Shown here one piece after another: positions 25,130-34,572 of a DNA stretch of 64,000 bases. The stretch covers positions 62,001 to 126,000 of the forward strand of contig CAWDZB010000010.1 in assembly GCA_963806685.1 (NCBI GenBank), read 5' to 3'. The position numbers were made by a program, and so were the translations under genes. The notes under the pieces are model-generated. The model was not told the origin of the DNA, made no database searches, and worked only from the letters and a program-made list of their open reading frames with translations. The stretch comes from DDH964 sp963806685. GTDB lineage: Bacteria > Desulfobacterota > Desulfuromonadia > Desulfuromonadales > DDH964. Within the stretch, counting starts at the first letter, position 1. Each line of letters begins with the position of its first letter.

Positions 25130-26113
25130 ATGAACCGCCGCCTGGTGCCCCCGCAGCTCCCCCGCTACCTGGTACAGTCCGGATTTTTGGTCTTTTACCT
25201 GTGGATCGGCTGGCGTTTCGTGCACTGGGTCGACCGCCTCGCCGCCGGCAGCAGCGCCGGCTATCCCCGCCCGGCCGCCATCGACGGTTTTTTGCCGATC
25301 AGCGGCCTCGCCGGCCTGCGCTACTGGCTGCAAAGTGGCGAGCTTTTTCCCGTTCACCCGGCCGCTGCCTTGATCCTGCTCGCCGCCCTGCTTACCGGGC
25401 TGCTCCTGAAACGGGGCTTCTGTTCCTGGGTCTGCCCGATCTTCCCGCTCTCCGAAGGGCTCTGGAGGTTGGGCCAGCGGCTGTTCGGGCGCAGCTTCTC
25501 TCCCCCATTCTGGCTTGACATTCCCCTGCGCAGCCTCAAGTATCTGCTGCTCGGCTTTTTTTTGGTGCAGATCGGCTGGCTGATGCCCTTCCCGGGGCTG
25601 CGGGCCTTTCTTGCCTCGAACTATCACGTCGTCGCCGATGTGCGGCTGCTGGAATTTTTCCGGCACCCTTCGCTGCTGCTGATCCTGGTCCTGCTGGCGC
25701 TGGCCCTTCTCTGCCTGCTGGTGCAGATGGCCTGGTGCCGGTATCTCTGCCCTTACGGCGCCCTGCTCGGCCTGGTCTCGCTCCTCTCCTTGGGCAAAAT
25801 CGGCCGTTCCGAACGACTCTGTATCCGTTGCGGGCTCTGCTCGGCCCGGTGTCCCGCCTGGCTGCCGGTGCGTTTTAAGCAGGTGGTCCGCTCCCCGGAA
25901 TGCTATGCCTGTTACCGCTGCGTCCACAACTGCCCTGCCCCCGGGGCTGTGACCTTTCGGTTTCTGCAGCGCTGGACCGTTCCATCGTGGCTTTTTGCCC
26001 TGCTGCTGCTTGGACTCATTCTTCTAGCCAGCGGCTATGGCCATCTAAGCGGACGGTGGCATGGAGCGGTCCCGGAGGAGGTCATTCGCCAGCTGTTGGG
26101 CAGCAGGTCCTGA
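25130..26113 (+). CDS. NapH/NosR-like membrane protein with ferredoxin domain
   Basis: Polytopic membrane FeS protein (327 aa). About five membrane segments are visible, with CSWVCP and CRYLCPYGALLG at the cytoplasmic edges (the paired Cys motifs of the NapH/NosR/RdxA group), then a ferredoxin-like loop with CIRCGLCSARCP and CYACYRCVHNCP, and a final membrane segment (VPSWLFALLLLGLILLASG). Such proteins pass electrons from quinol to periplasmic reductases or maturation systems. No nap or nos genes are near, so the partner is unknown. ATG 25130 follows GGGAG at 6-7 bases. Confidence 0.82.
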   Translation: MNRRLVPPQLPRYLVQSGFLVFYLWIGWRFVHWVDRLAAGSSAGYPRPAAIDGFLPISGLAGLRYWLQSGELFPVHPAAALILLAALLTGLLLKRGFCSWVCPIFPLSEGLWRLGQRLFGRSFSPPFWLDIPLRSLKYLLLGFFLVQIGWLMPFPGLRAFLASNYHVVADVRLLEFFRHPSLLLILVLLALALLCLLVQMAWCRYLCPYGALLGLVSLLSLGKIGRSERLCIRCGLCSARCPAWLPVRFKQVVRSPECYACYRCVHNCPAPGAVTFRFLQRWTVPSWLFALLLLGLILLASGYGHLSGRWHGAVPEEVIRQLLGSRS

Positions 26114-26175
26114 TCGTCCCTTTACAGAGCTTGGCGGTGCTATAATTGGCGCAGGATTTTCTGTGGAGGTGGGCC

Positions 26176-26463
26176 ATGAAATGGACCGTGATTCTGGCCG
26201 TCTTACTGCTGTCCGCCGCTTGCGCCATGGAACCTGGAAGCTGGCGTTGGCTGCATCCTGATCCGCAATACGCAGCAAAAAACCTCTGGCGTGACATCGA
26301 CGACTGCGAGGACTTCGCGAACCGGGTGGAGGATCGTGGGCCGTTTGGCCTTTCCTCCAACGCCCGCGACTACGGAGGCTGGGGGGACTTCCAGTTCGAG
26401 CTCTGCATGGAACGGCGAGGCTGGAAGATGACCTACGTTCCCTCCGGGCAACCAAAACGGTGA
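26176..26463 (+). CDS. Small putative lipoprotein
   Basis: 95-aa protein with a signal sequence ending in LLLSAAC, an imperfect lipobox, then a mature part rich in aromatic and charged residues (SWRWLHPDPQYAAKNLWRD) with two further Cys. GGAGGT 5 bases before ATG 26176 supports the start. Function unknown. It lies 62 bases after the FeS membrane protein gene, on the same strand, possibly co-transcribed. Confidence 0.7.
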   Translation: MKWTVILAVLLLSAACAMEPGSWRWLHPDPQYAAKNLWRDIDDCEDFANRVEDRGPFGLSSNARDYGGWGDFQFELCMERRGWKMTYVPSGQPKR

Positions 26464-26487
26464 TCCTGCCTTCCTGGATGAGGGGCT

Positions 26488-26516
26488 GAAACCCAGGCTT
26501 TTCGCAAAGGGTTTTT
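26488..26516. terminator. Weak hairpin between convergent genes
   Basis: AAACCC/GGGTTT stem with a T-rich tail (GTTTTTC), between the small lipoprotein gene and the convergent minus-strand gene. Confidence 0.35.
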
Positions 26517-26548
26517 CAGGGCGCGATGCAGCCTGCGGCTGGCTGTTT

Positions 26549-28012
26549 TCACTCTCCTCCCGGCTGCTGGAAGAGGAGATAGGCGCTTCCGGTCCCGTCT
26601 TCCTTCTCGTTCATCAGCAGCACGGCCAAGACCGGGCCCGAAAGGGATTTCCAGAGCGCAAAATCCTCGATATAGGCTTCCACCCCGGCAAAGGGATGTT
26701 CCAGACGCAAGCCCTGCTGAGAGCGGACGATACGGACCAGCGCGTCCTTGCCGGTGGGTTTGCCGAGCAGGGGCAGTCCCGGCGTGCGCTGGTGGTAGAG
26801 GGTATAGACGCTGTCCGAGACACCGGCCACCACTCTGGTCGGCAACTGGTAACGGGTTTCAGTCACCCGGTCCTCCTTGCCGAACCCGGAGCGGTATTCA
26901 GGTTCCTTCAGCCGGACCGCCACCTCAGGGCCCCGGAAGGGTCCGAGGCTTTCCAGCAGCTGTCCCCCAGGAACCTTCTTGGCGGTTGACCTGGACTCGA
27001 GGTAAACGCTGCCGTCACCTTCAGTGACCAGCATTTCCCCCGCGTTAAGAGGGGTCTCTTCCAGAAGGTTTCTCCACCAGGCCACCGGCTGGCTTCCCGG
27101 CTGGTACCTCCCCTGGTCCTCGACCAATGGCAAAACCGGCTCGGCAAACAACTGGTGAGCGCCGCGTTCCTGTAGATACCCCCGCCCCGCGTAAAACCGC
27201 AGATAGCTTCCCAGGTCCTTGCTCACCGGCTGGACCGCCCCTCCCTCCGCAGTGAGGACCCAGCCATGAAGACGGGTATTTGTTCCGGCATATATGTCCT
27301 GGACATCCTCTCCCCAAACGGCTGCTAATTTCACCCCACCTTCCCCGAGGGACTCGGCGTCCAGGTGCAGGGCTCGGAAGCCTCTTTCAGGGGAAGGATA
27401 ACTCCCCAACTTTTCCAGTCCCTGCGTAGAGACCTGGTACGCGGTCAGACCTCCGTCCGCCTGCAGCATCAACCGGACCCCCTTGGCGTTGGGGGCGTCC
27501 AGCAGAGCAATCTGTCGTGGATGCCCCGGCAATTCGATCGGCCCGCGTGGGACCGGCATCACAGGCGCGGTAGAAAGGGACTTTTCGGGTTTGGGTGTTA
27601 CGGGAGATGGGGGTGGTACCGCGGATGGTGCAGAGGTCACCGCGGGTGGGGCAGGGGTCACTGCTTCCGCCCCCTGTCGCTCAAAGGCAATGATCGTCCC
27701 GTCCGCCCGGCTCAGGGTGAGAGAAGGACGATTGCCGGTCTGGCGCAGGTCGAGGGCCAGCCCCTCCTTGACCTTCGCATCTACCGGCAGGGGAGTTACG
27801 GTAAAGCCCCTGTCGAGCAGATTTTCCAGCAGGTCCTGAACAGTCGGTGAGGCGAGGGGATCGGCCAGGGTAGTGCGCAGGCTGATTTTTTTCACCCCGT
27901 CCCAGTGGTCGAGAGCGGCACCGATTTTCGGCCAGGTTGCCGCAGCGCAAACCGTTGCGGCCAGGGCAAGCCAGAGGATGAGGGCCAAAAGAATTCTGCA
28001 TTTTCCATGCAT
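26549..28012 (-). CDS. Secreted modular protein of unknown function
   Basis: 487 aa: signal peptide (ILLALILWLALAATVCA), an N-terminal alpha/beta domain (about residues 30-115, resembling small repeat domains of envelope assembly proteins), a Pro/Ser/Thr linker (about 118-150), and a C-terminal half of short beta-like repeats that includes the phrase RGYLQERGAHQLF. The same layout (signal, small domain, Pro-rich linker, repeat region) is seen in the protein at 29950-31738, suggesting distant paralogues. AGGAGG 5 bases before ATG 28012 supports the start. It lies downstream of the porin at 28155 but after a terminator. No function can be assigned. Confidence 0.75.
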   Translation of the reverse strand: MHGKCRILLALILWLALAATVCAAATWPKIGAALDHWDGVKKISLRTTLADPLASPTVQDLLENLLDRGFTVTPLPVDAKVKEGLALDLRQTGNRPSLTLSRADGTIIAFERQGAEAVTPAPPAVTSAPSAVPPPSPVTPKPEKSLSTAPVMPVPRGPIELPGHPRQIALLDAPNAKGVRLMLQADGGLTAYQVSTQGLEKLGSYPSPERGFRALHLDAESLGEGGVKLAAVWGEDVQDIYAGTNTRLHGWVLTAEGGAVQPVSKDLGSYLRFYAGRGYLQERGAHQLFAEPVLPLVEDQGRYQPGSQPVAWWRNLLEETPLNAGEMLVTEGDGSVYLESRSTAKKVPGGQLLESLGPFRGPEVAVRLKEPEYRSGFGKEDRVTETRYQLPTRVVAGVSDSVYTLYHQRTPGLPLLGKPTGKDALVRIVRSQQGLRLEHPFAGVEAYIEDFALWKSLSGPVLAVLLMNEKEDGTGSAYLLFQQPGGE

Positions 28013-28109
28013 AACGGCCTCCTGGGTAAACAGGTTTTCGCGTCAAAGCAGGATCGATCTGCCGGCCGGGAAACTTTCGAACCAGCGGTCCCCTCTACCG
28101 GGCGTTGAC

Positions 28110-28133
28110 GAAAAAGGGCCCCCGAAGGGGCCC
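28110..28133 (-). terminator. Terminator after the 479-aa porin gene
   Basis: GGGCCCC-TTCG-GGGGCCC on the minus strand followed by five Ts. Confidence 0.85.
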
Positions 28134-28154
28134 AAGGGATTTGCCGTCGGCTTC

Positions 28155-29594
28155 TTAATAGGACCAGGCGAGGGTCAGCATATTGACGGTTGCCGGATCG
28201 TCGCCGAACTGGTCCTTGATCCCGTCGCCGGGGAGGAAGGTGGAGAAGATGTAGTCGGCGCTGAAATTCTTGGAGAAGGCGTAAAGCAGCTGGAGATCGA
28301 ACGTGGTGCCGGCGTATTTGTCGACCTTCTCCCCGGGGTTCCTGGCATTGACCAGGTTGCCGGTCTCGTCGTACCAGATAAAAAAGGCCTGGGTCTTGTA
28401 GAGCAGGCCGGGGAGCAGCGAGGCGAGGTCGCCGCGGGCGCCGACCGCCACCAGCTTCTGCCCCGGGTTGTCGCCGGAGCCGCCGTTGCTGATGCCGCCG
28501 TACCGATGGGTCTTGCGGGCCCGCTCCGGCGAATAGGAATAGAGGGTGGCACCGTAGCTCTGGCCGATATCGTCGCCGAGGACATTGCCATCCATCCCCA
28601 TCAGCCCCGAGAAACGGCCGATATCGGTGATGCCGACGAAGCCCTTGACCTTATTGTCGGCAGCGTCGTCGTCCCCCTGGGTATAGCGGAGGGCGAGGTA
28701 GGGATTGAAGGCTTTGCATACCGGTACCTCGGCCCCGGCGAACAGGGCCCAGGAGGAGATGTCGGGCCCGTTATCGAATCCGCCGTCGGCACGGATGATC
28801 TCGAAATAGGGTTTGAGCGGACCGGTCTGGCCGGTTACCTCCGCCCCGTAATAGTGGATCTGGGCATGCATGTTGCGGTTATCGCTGAAAGCGTAGAGAG
28901 GACTTATGGTCAGACCGACATCACTGTTGGCATAGAAGGGGCTCGCCGGCATCGCCTTGCTGCGCTGGCCGAGATCGTATTCGAGCTTGACACTGTAAAC
29001 CCGCCAGTCGTTGGCCTCGGAGCTGGCCAGGGGATCGCTTTGCAGGGGAACCTGGTTCTGGACCGGGAGGTAGAGGGCCTCGTAACGCAGGTTATCGGCG
29101 AGTTTGCCGCGGAAGCCGATAAAGGGATGGTCGTCGCCGTAGAGCAGGCCGCCGGTCTTGATGTCGAGCGCCCGGATGTCCCAGCCGGTCTCCAACTCGA
29201 GGGCCGGGAGAAATTTGTAGGTGAGTTCGGCCCGCTCGATGCCGAATTCGCCGCCGGTATTGGGCTGTCCTTCCTTTTCCGCACCAACGTAATAGGAGCG
29301 GTCGGCGCTGTCCTTATTCATGATGACGTCGCCCTCGGCGATCATCTTGACTTTCCAGTTGTCTCCGGCGGCGGTCCAGCCGAGGCGCAGCTCGCTGCGC
29401 ATGAATTCGCCCTTGACGAAGCCGCCCTCGGTAATGATGGGACCATCATGCTTGGAAGAGTTGAAATCGAAATCGTTGAAGTAAGTCGGTTTTACTTTAG
29501 CGGTACCGAAAAATTTAATCTCGGCGTGCCCTGGGGTGGCGAATGCCAGAATCCCCAAACCGACCAAAGACCATGCGGCGATCTTCCTTCTCAT
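28155..29594 (-). CDS. Outer-membrane beta-barrel porin-like protein
   Basis: 479 aa with a signal peptide (LVGLGILAFATPGHA, cleavage before EIKFFG) and a mature chain of alternating polar and aromatic strands (for example FMRSELRLGWTAAGDNWKVK, then AELTYKFLPALELE, then LRYEALYLPVQ) ending in a terminal aromatic (LAWSY), as needed for outer-membrane insertion. It resembles alginate-export-type or related large porins of Desulfuromonadales. The substrate is unknown. ATG 29594 has AAGGAGG five bases upstream; the frame opens earlier without signal-peptide character. Confidence 0.85.
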   Translation of the reverse strand: MRRKIAAWSLVGLGILAFATPGHAEIKFFGTAKVKPTYFNDFDFNSSKHDGPIITEGGFVKGEFMRSELRLGWTAAGDNWKVKMIAEGDVIMNKDSADRSYYVGAEKEGQPNTGGEFGIERAELTYKFLPALELETGWDIRALDIKTGGLLYGDDHPFIGFRGKLADNLRYEALYLPVQNQVPLQSDPLASSEANDWRVYSVKLEYDLGQRSKAMPASPFYANSDVGLTISPLYAFSDNRNMHAQIHYYGAEVTGQTGPLKPYFEIIRADGGFDNGPDISSWALFAGAEVPVCKAFNPYLALRYTQGDDDAADNKVKGFVGITDIGRFSGLMGMDGNVLGDDIGQSYGATLYSYSPERARKTHRYGGISNGGSGDNPGQKLVAVGARGDLASLLPGLLYKTQAFFIWYDETGNLVNARNPGEKVDKYAGTTFDLQLLYAFSKNFSADYIFSTFLPGDGIKDQFGDDPATVNMLTLAWSY

Positions 29595-29949
29595 CACATC
29601 CTCCTTCATTGAGAGATTAAACCCGCCAGCTCTCGCCAATGAAAGCTGTCGGTTCAGGCCTAATCGAAATCGGCCGAATATTCAATTAACTTCGGACTTT
29701 ACCAGTGCTGAAAAGGAGAGTCAAGACAATAGAACGGCATTCCTTTTCCGGGAAGTCTGGCGTATTGAGACGCTACGGAGGGGGGCTGGCGGCTTATTTT
29801 CCTTCTTCTTTATTGACGGACGGCGGCCACGACCCTCTGGGGCGTTTTTCCGGCAGAGTAAAAATTAAACACAGAAAGCCCGGCGTTGGCCGCCGGGCTT
29901 TCTGTGTTCTGCAAAAGGTTGTGAGTTGCCAACGAAAGTTCTTGCCGGG
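29595..29949. other. Intergenic region with one terminator
   Basis: 355 bases upstream of the porin gene. It holds the strong terminator at 29871-29905 and an AT-rich segment near 29660-29710 that may carry the porin promoter; no clear -35/-10 pair is visible. Confidence 0.4.
29871..29905. terminator. Terminator of the FG-GAP-like gene
   Basis: Perfect 15-bp stem ACAGAAAGCCCGGCG/CGCCGGGCTTTCTGT. On the minus strand an A/T-rich tail follows. Confidence 0.85.
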
Positions 29950-31738
29950 TCATTTACCTAGAGGGATGGCAAGGAGGTAGCTCTTGCCCTTTCGCGAGAG
30001 AATGGAGCCGGACTGAGTGCTGACCAGCAGGGCCCGCTTGCCGGCCACCGTCAGCCCGACGATGGGGCTTTCCAGGTCGTCGCCGAGCCGGCCACGGACG
30101 AAGCTGCCGTTGCTGTAGCGCAGCACCGACAGCCAGGTTTTGCTGATATTGGGGCCGATCCCCGGGGCGCGCAGGAACGAGCCTTCGGCGGCTATGGCAA
30201 TCACTTCCGGGCGGCCGTCACCATCGAGATCGGCCGCCACCGGCGGAACCTCGAAGGATTCGGTGGCGGACAGCGAATCCACGGCACCGGGGTTGCGATT
30301 GAAGGTCATGGCCGAGAGGCTTCCTCCCATCTGCTGCGGCGATTCGTAGAGAGAGTGGCTGCCGGCATAGATGGAAAGGACGCGCCGGCGCACGAAAATT
30401 TCCTCGGGATGGCCGTCGCCGGTCAGGTCGGCGAGCAGGCTCCCCTGCACCGGAAAGGAGCGGGGAAGGTCCAGGTTGGTACTTTCGGATTCGATCTTCC
30501 CGCCGGCCAGGTGCAGTTCCTTAATCCGGCCGCCGAAAAAGATATCGCGGTCGAAATTCTGGCCGAGCAGGGTCTCGTTGGTACCGTCGCCGTCCCGGTC
30601 GAAGCTCCCCAGGATGTAGGGGAGGGTCCCGTCCACCGGGGTCAGACGGTCATCCTGGAGTTGGAAAACCTCGCCAGCGACGGTATGGGGGGTGACGGGG
30701 GTCGTTGCCTGGTTCACCTCAACGGAAGAGGTCACCGCCAGGTAAAGGGGCCCTTGTGCCACCGGCTGCCACCAGTGCAGGGCAAGTATCTGCCCGGGTC
30801 GGGATGGATGGCCCTGGGCCAGGTGCACCAACTCTCCGGCGACGGTAAAGACCTGGATGGACCTGCCATCGGTGGTGGCCAGGAGCTGCCGACCGCCGGC
30901 CTGGGCAAAGGCCGCCATGAGGGTATCCATCGGGCAGCGGGCCGACGGTTTCGAATCCCGGGTAGACCGCTTGGTACCCGGTCGCGCCCGTCCCCCCTGC
31001 TACCGGCCCCTGCTCCCATTTGAGCGGGCCGTGGCTGACGGGGCCCGGCATCGGAGTTGGGGAAGGGACGGGAGCCACGGCAATGGGCGCGGCTGGCGGG
31101 CGCGGTGACGGGACAGCAGCCGTGGCCGTGAACTCGGAGGGGGGATAGGCGTGGAGAATCCGGAAATCGGCATCATGGACTTGAAGACCACTCCCGTTCA
31201 GGACGAACAGCAGGGCCGGGCCGCCCTTGGCCAGGGCCCCGGGGGTCGCGGGGCGTTCCGCCTGGGCGGCGGCATAGTCCTTCCAGTCCAGGTTGGGCAG
31301 GGCATCCTTGAGCTGGGCGAAGAGTCCACTTCCCTGGCCGGTGTAGTCCCAGAAAATGGCTGGAATGTTTTCATAGCGGCGGATAACGTCGCCCGCCTTG
31401 AGCCCTTCGACCTTGCCGAGCGGGCGGGCATAGGAGTAGCCGGACTTGACCCGCGTCACCTGCAGCACTCCCTTGACCTGGTCGAGGGTCCCCAGCACTT
31501 CCTTGGTCACCGGGTGGATGATCTTCTCCCCCTTCGTGACCACGGCAAAGAGATCGCCGACCGCAACCCCCTTGGCGGCGTCCTGGTCGATCAGGTACTC
31601 GTCATTTACCGGCATGATGATGTAGCCGGAAAGGGGCTTGAAATCCTTGGCGATCTCGTCGAGACCCGCCGCGCGGCCGGGAATGACGGAACCGATGATC
31701 AGAAAAACCGCCAGTACGAAGATGCCTTGCAGCTTCAA
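29950..31738 (-). CDS. Secreted FlgT-like / FG-GAP-repeat protein, one apparent frameshift
   Basis: Two overlapping frames join into one protein of about 595 aa. The first part has a signal peptide (VFLIIGSVIPGRAAG), a domain with GVAVGDLFAVVTKGEKIIHP like the FlgT C-terminal fold, and a Pro-rich linker. The second has repeated Asp/Gly-rich motifs (GSFDRDGDGTNE, ADLTGDGHPEEI, ADLDGDGRPEVI), the calcium-binding signature of FG-GAP/VCBS beta-propeller blades. The junction is one extra base in the GGG at 30932-30934; with two Gs the frame reads GPLPMDTLMAAF without a break. Probably a sequencing error. Likely an envelope or surface protein; distant paralogue of the gene at 26549. Confidence 0.78.
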
Positions 31739-31826
31739 GGGTCAACCTCCTGTCTGCCTGGAACAACTGGATGGGGTCCGGGGCCGGACTTCGGCCCGGC
31801 CGGAGCCGCCAACGGCGGGACCCCGT

Positions 31827-31859
31827 AGGAAAAGAACGGCCGGGCACAAGGCCCGGCCG
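31827..31859 (-). terminator. Terminator after the second porin gene
   Basis: CGGCCGGGC/GCCCGGCCG (9 bp) with a 5-base loop, then TTCTTTTCC on the minus strand. Confidence 0.8.
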
Positions 31860-31892
31860 GGAATATAACACAGCAGTTATAGAGCGGCAATC

Positions 31893-33246
31893 TTAGAAGC
31901 CGTAGCGGACCCGCATGGTGGAGCGCCAGATGTCTTCCGCCTTGCCGGAATCGGAAAAGGCACCCGCGAGGACGTCGTCGGCAAACAGGTAGCCGGCGTT
32001 GAGCGCCACTTCCACGTTGGGATAGAGCTTGTGGCTGACGTAGGCGTCGATCTCGGTCCCGATTTTATCTTCGTTCGAGACACCGTTGTTAAGGTCCTCG
32101 GCGGTCATCAGATAGAGGACGGCGCCGCCCAGCTTGGTCTTGTCGGTCGCCTGGAAATCGGCGGCCAGCTTGTTGAGGATCAGGCCCTTATCGGCAAGGT
32201 AGGGAGCCTCGGTGAAGTAGTTGTCGTCGGTGTAGCCGCCCTCGAAGAGGACCACGCTGTCGAACATGTCGACGTCGGTGGACATGAAGTTGTTGATGTC
32301 GCCGTCGGTCGAATCGTCGTCACCGGAGGCATACCAGCCGGTGTAGGTCAGGCGAACCTTACCGAGGTTCATACCGACATCGGCATGGAGGAAATAGGCG
32401 CTGACATCGAGATCGCCGGGTTGGTCGATCTTGCCGCCCTGGTAGATGGCATCCCAGTTCACGAACAGGCCGACCGGCGCCTTGAAGGAGCCGTCGGTGC
32501 CGATGGTGTAGATGCTGTACTGGTCGTTGCCGAAGCGCTTGATTTCGTAGGAAATCCCGGCGGTGGCGGGATCGTAGGCGTCCTGGCGCTGCCAGAGGCC
32601 GAAGAGGCCGATCTTGACGCCGTCGGCCGGCTTGAGGTCGCCGCGGAGCAGGAAGGCGTCGGCATCGTCGAAGGCATTGCTATTGCTGTTATCGAATTGA
32701 TTCTCATGGCCGCGGACCCAGCCCAGGGTGTAGCCGACCGGACCGGTATCGCCCTTGAGCTGCACGCCCATGGCGGTCTCCTGCCAGACGTAGTGGTTGA
32801 CGGTGAAGGGCATCAGGCCGATCTGCAGGCGCGCCTTGCTGGCGACGAAGGGGAGCTGGAAGTCGCCGTAGGCCCAGCGGGTCTCGATGTTGACGCCGTC
32901 GCCGGAGTAGGTGGCGCCACCGCCCTTGCCGTAATTCTGGCCGAAGCGCAGAGCGCCGAGCTCGATGGCGTAGACGCCCTTGGCCGCGCCGTCGTTGGTG
33001 GAGAGCTCGGTCCACAGCCGGTACTTGATGTCGCCCCAGAAGGCGCTTTGGGTGTCGCTGGAAGTCAGGGCGGTGCCGGACAACGGCTTTTCCAATCGTT
33101 TCCGCGCCGGCGTACATCGGGGACTGGTTGGTGTAGAGGTTGAAACGATGGTTGAGGTCGCCGTGAACGGTCACGTCGACGGCCAGGGCGGGGGTCGCCA
33201 TGGCCAGGGCGACCAAGGCCGCCAAGAAAATCTTCATCTTGCTCAC
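31893..33246 (-). CDS. Outer-membrane porin-like protein, one apparent frameshift
   Basis: About 450 aa in two overlapping frames. The first frame gives signal peptide MKIFLAALVALAMATPALA and VDVTVHGDLNHRFNLYTNQ; the second continues TALTSSDTQSAFWGDIKYRL and runs to the terminal STMRVRYGF, an aromatic end typical of outer-membrane barrels. The frames join if one base is removed from the G/A run at 33088-33093 (minus-strand ATTGGAAAAG). Alternating strand patterns and Asp/Tyr-rich loops fit a large porin common in Geobacter relatives. GTG 33246 has AGGAGG five bases upstream. It follows the small zinc-ribbon lipoprotein gene by 85 bases, likely in one operon. Confidence 0.82.
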
Positions 33247-33331
33247 TGTTGCCTCCTGAATTGAAAAATTAACGGTTCTTCGGCCCTGCGGGCCGCCGTC
33301 GGCCTCTACAATGAGGCCTCAGTAAGGGTCG

Positions 33332-33472
33332 TTACTGGGTCGCAGGAACTTCGAATTCATACCCACAAGCAGGGCATTTGACACGGGTCCCCTCTTTTTT
33401 GCTCATACTGGCACAAGCGGAAAGGGAGATGGCCAGCATCGTTGCCAAAACAAGAGAGACCACTTTCCTCAT
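33332..33472 (-). CDS. 46-aa zinc-ribbon lipoprotein
   Basis: A short gene with a near-perfect ribosome-binding site (AAAGGAGGTG) before ATG 33472. The product has a signal sequence (VVSLVLATMLAIS) ending in the lipobox LSAC, so about 27 residues remain after processing; these contain CPACGYEFEVP, a CPxCG half zinc ribbon. Two chains, or a chain plus a partner, would be needed to complete a four-Cys zinc site. It sits directly upstream of the porin gene, downstream of a sigma-54-like promoter. Function unknown. Confidence 0.8.
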   Translation of the reverse strand: MRKVVSLVLATMLAISLSACASMSKKEGTRVKCPACGYEFEVPATQ

Positions 33473-33853
33473 CCTCTCACCTCCTTTCAGTCATTGGCGT
33501 TCGGTTTCTGGTCGGTTCTGACCTGCGTGGGCAGGGCCAATCCACAACGTTTTTAGATAACTACAACTATAGTGCCAATTTCAGCCCGGCAACCACACTT
33601 TTTCCGTCTCTGCAACCTATTGAAATTTCTAAAAATTTGAATTGGTAATCGGGCCCTCTTGCGTTGCGGTCAGCCACCTGTGTCGACCCTGCATCGTGCT
33701 GTTGCTTTTCCACCACGGCTGTCTGTCCCCCCACCAGGGGAAACAGGGCTTCAATCCTACGCCGCCTATTGGCCAACATTGAAACAGGTTTTCAATAACC
33801 CTTGAAGTTTAGGCTGCCAATGCCGGCTGTCAAGGACGGAAGCCATCCCCCGG
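33473..33853. other. Intergenic region upstream of the lipoprotein-porin operon
   Basis: 381 bases, AT-rich around 33550-33645. It contains the sigma-54-like promoter and an imperfect AAATTTCT/AAAAATTT inverted repeat at about 33626-33641. No gene seen. Confidence 0.45.
33561..33578 (-). promoter_or_regulatory. Sigma-54-like promoter
   Basis: On the minus strand TTGGCAC-TATAG-TTGTAG: the -24 GG and TGGCAC are consensus and the spacing to the -12 is right, but the -12 reads GT instead of GC. It would start a transcript about 80 bases before the zinc-ribbon lipoprotein. Confidence 0.45.
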
Positions 33854-34345
33854 CTATTTCCCGGCCATCAGCTTGGTCAAGGTGGCCCTCAATTCGCTGG
33901 CCGGCATCAGGCTGCCGTCACGACGGACGATGAAATTGCGATCGATAAGGATGGTGCGTGGGATGACAAATACGTTGTACGCCTTGTAGGCGCTGCCATC
34001 GTCCAGCAGGGCGACATGGGGCATCGAATAATGCTTGTCCTTGAGGTAGTCGCGAACCATCTGCGGTGAGTCTTCAACGAACACCTCGACGACCATTACC
34101 TTGTTTTTCGTGAGAAAATCGCTGACGGCGAGGATTTCCTGGGTCTGCTGGCGGCAGGTACCGCACCAGGTGGTGGCCAGTTTGAGCAGGATCGGCTGGC
34201 CTTTGAAATCCGAGAGATGAACAACCTTGCCGTCCAGGGTTTGCAGCTTGAAATCGGGGGCCGGAGATCCGGGCTCCACGGCATGGGCAGGCATGGAGAA
34301 CAGGAGCAGGGGAAGGAGCAGAAGCGGCATCAGCTTCTTGATCAT
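33854..34345 (-). CDS. TlpA/ResA-like periplasmic thiol-disulfide oxidoreductase
   Basis: 163 aa with signal peptide (LMPLLLLPLLLFSMPAHA) and a thioredoxin/AhpC fold beginning PGSPAPDFKLQTLDGK. The active site is TWCGTC (about residues 59-64), followed by the cis-Pro loop in VFVIPRTILIDR. It probably reduces or shuffles disulfides in exported proteins, possibly apocytochromes given ResB/CcsA elsewhere in the window. GGAGG 7 bases before ATG 34345 supports the start. It stands alone, 508 bases from the lipoprotein-porin start, and is followed by AT-rich sequence. Confidence 0.9.
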   Translation of the reverse strand: MIKKLMPLLLLPLLLFSMPAHAVEPGSPAPDFKLQTLDGKVVHLSDFKGQPILLKLATTWCGTCRQQTQEILAVSDFLTKNKVMVVEVFVEDSPQMVRDYLKDKHYSMPHVALLDDGSAYKAYNVFVIPRTILIDRNFIVRRDGSLMPASELRATLTKLMAGK

Positions 34346-34572
34346 AAAATACCTCCGGGATTGTTGAGGACCAGGCGCATGTGCCGCTTCAGTGTAACAA
34401 TCCCACCCCGCAATTCAAGCGTATGAAAATCGGGTGTTCTAAAATTTAAAACAACCGTACAAAAAAATAAAACGCCCTGTCAAGCCAAAAAATCTGTCGC
34501 GCTACCCTTCCCCGACAAACAGGGAATTTTATCCCGCCACCTGTCCGCGAGGGGTTAGCACTCGGTTACAAA

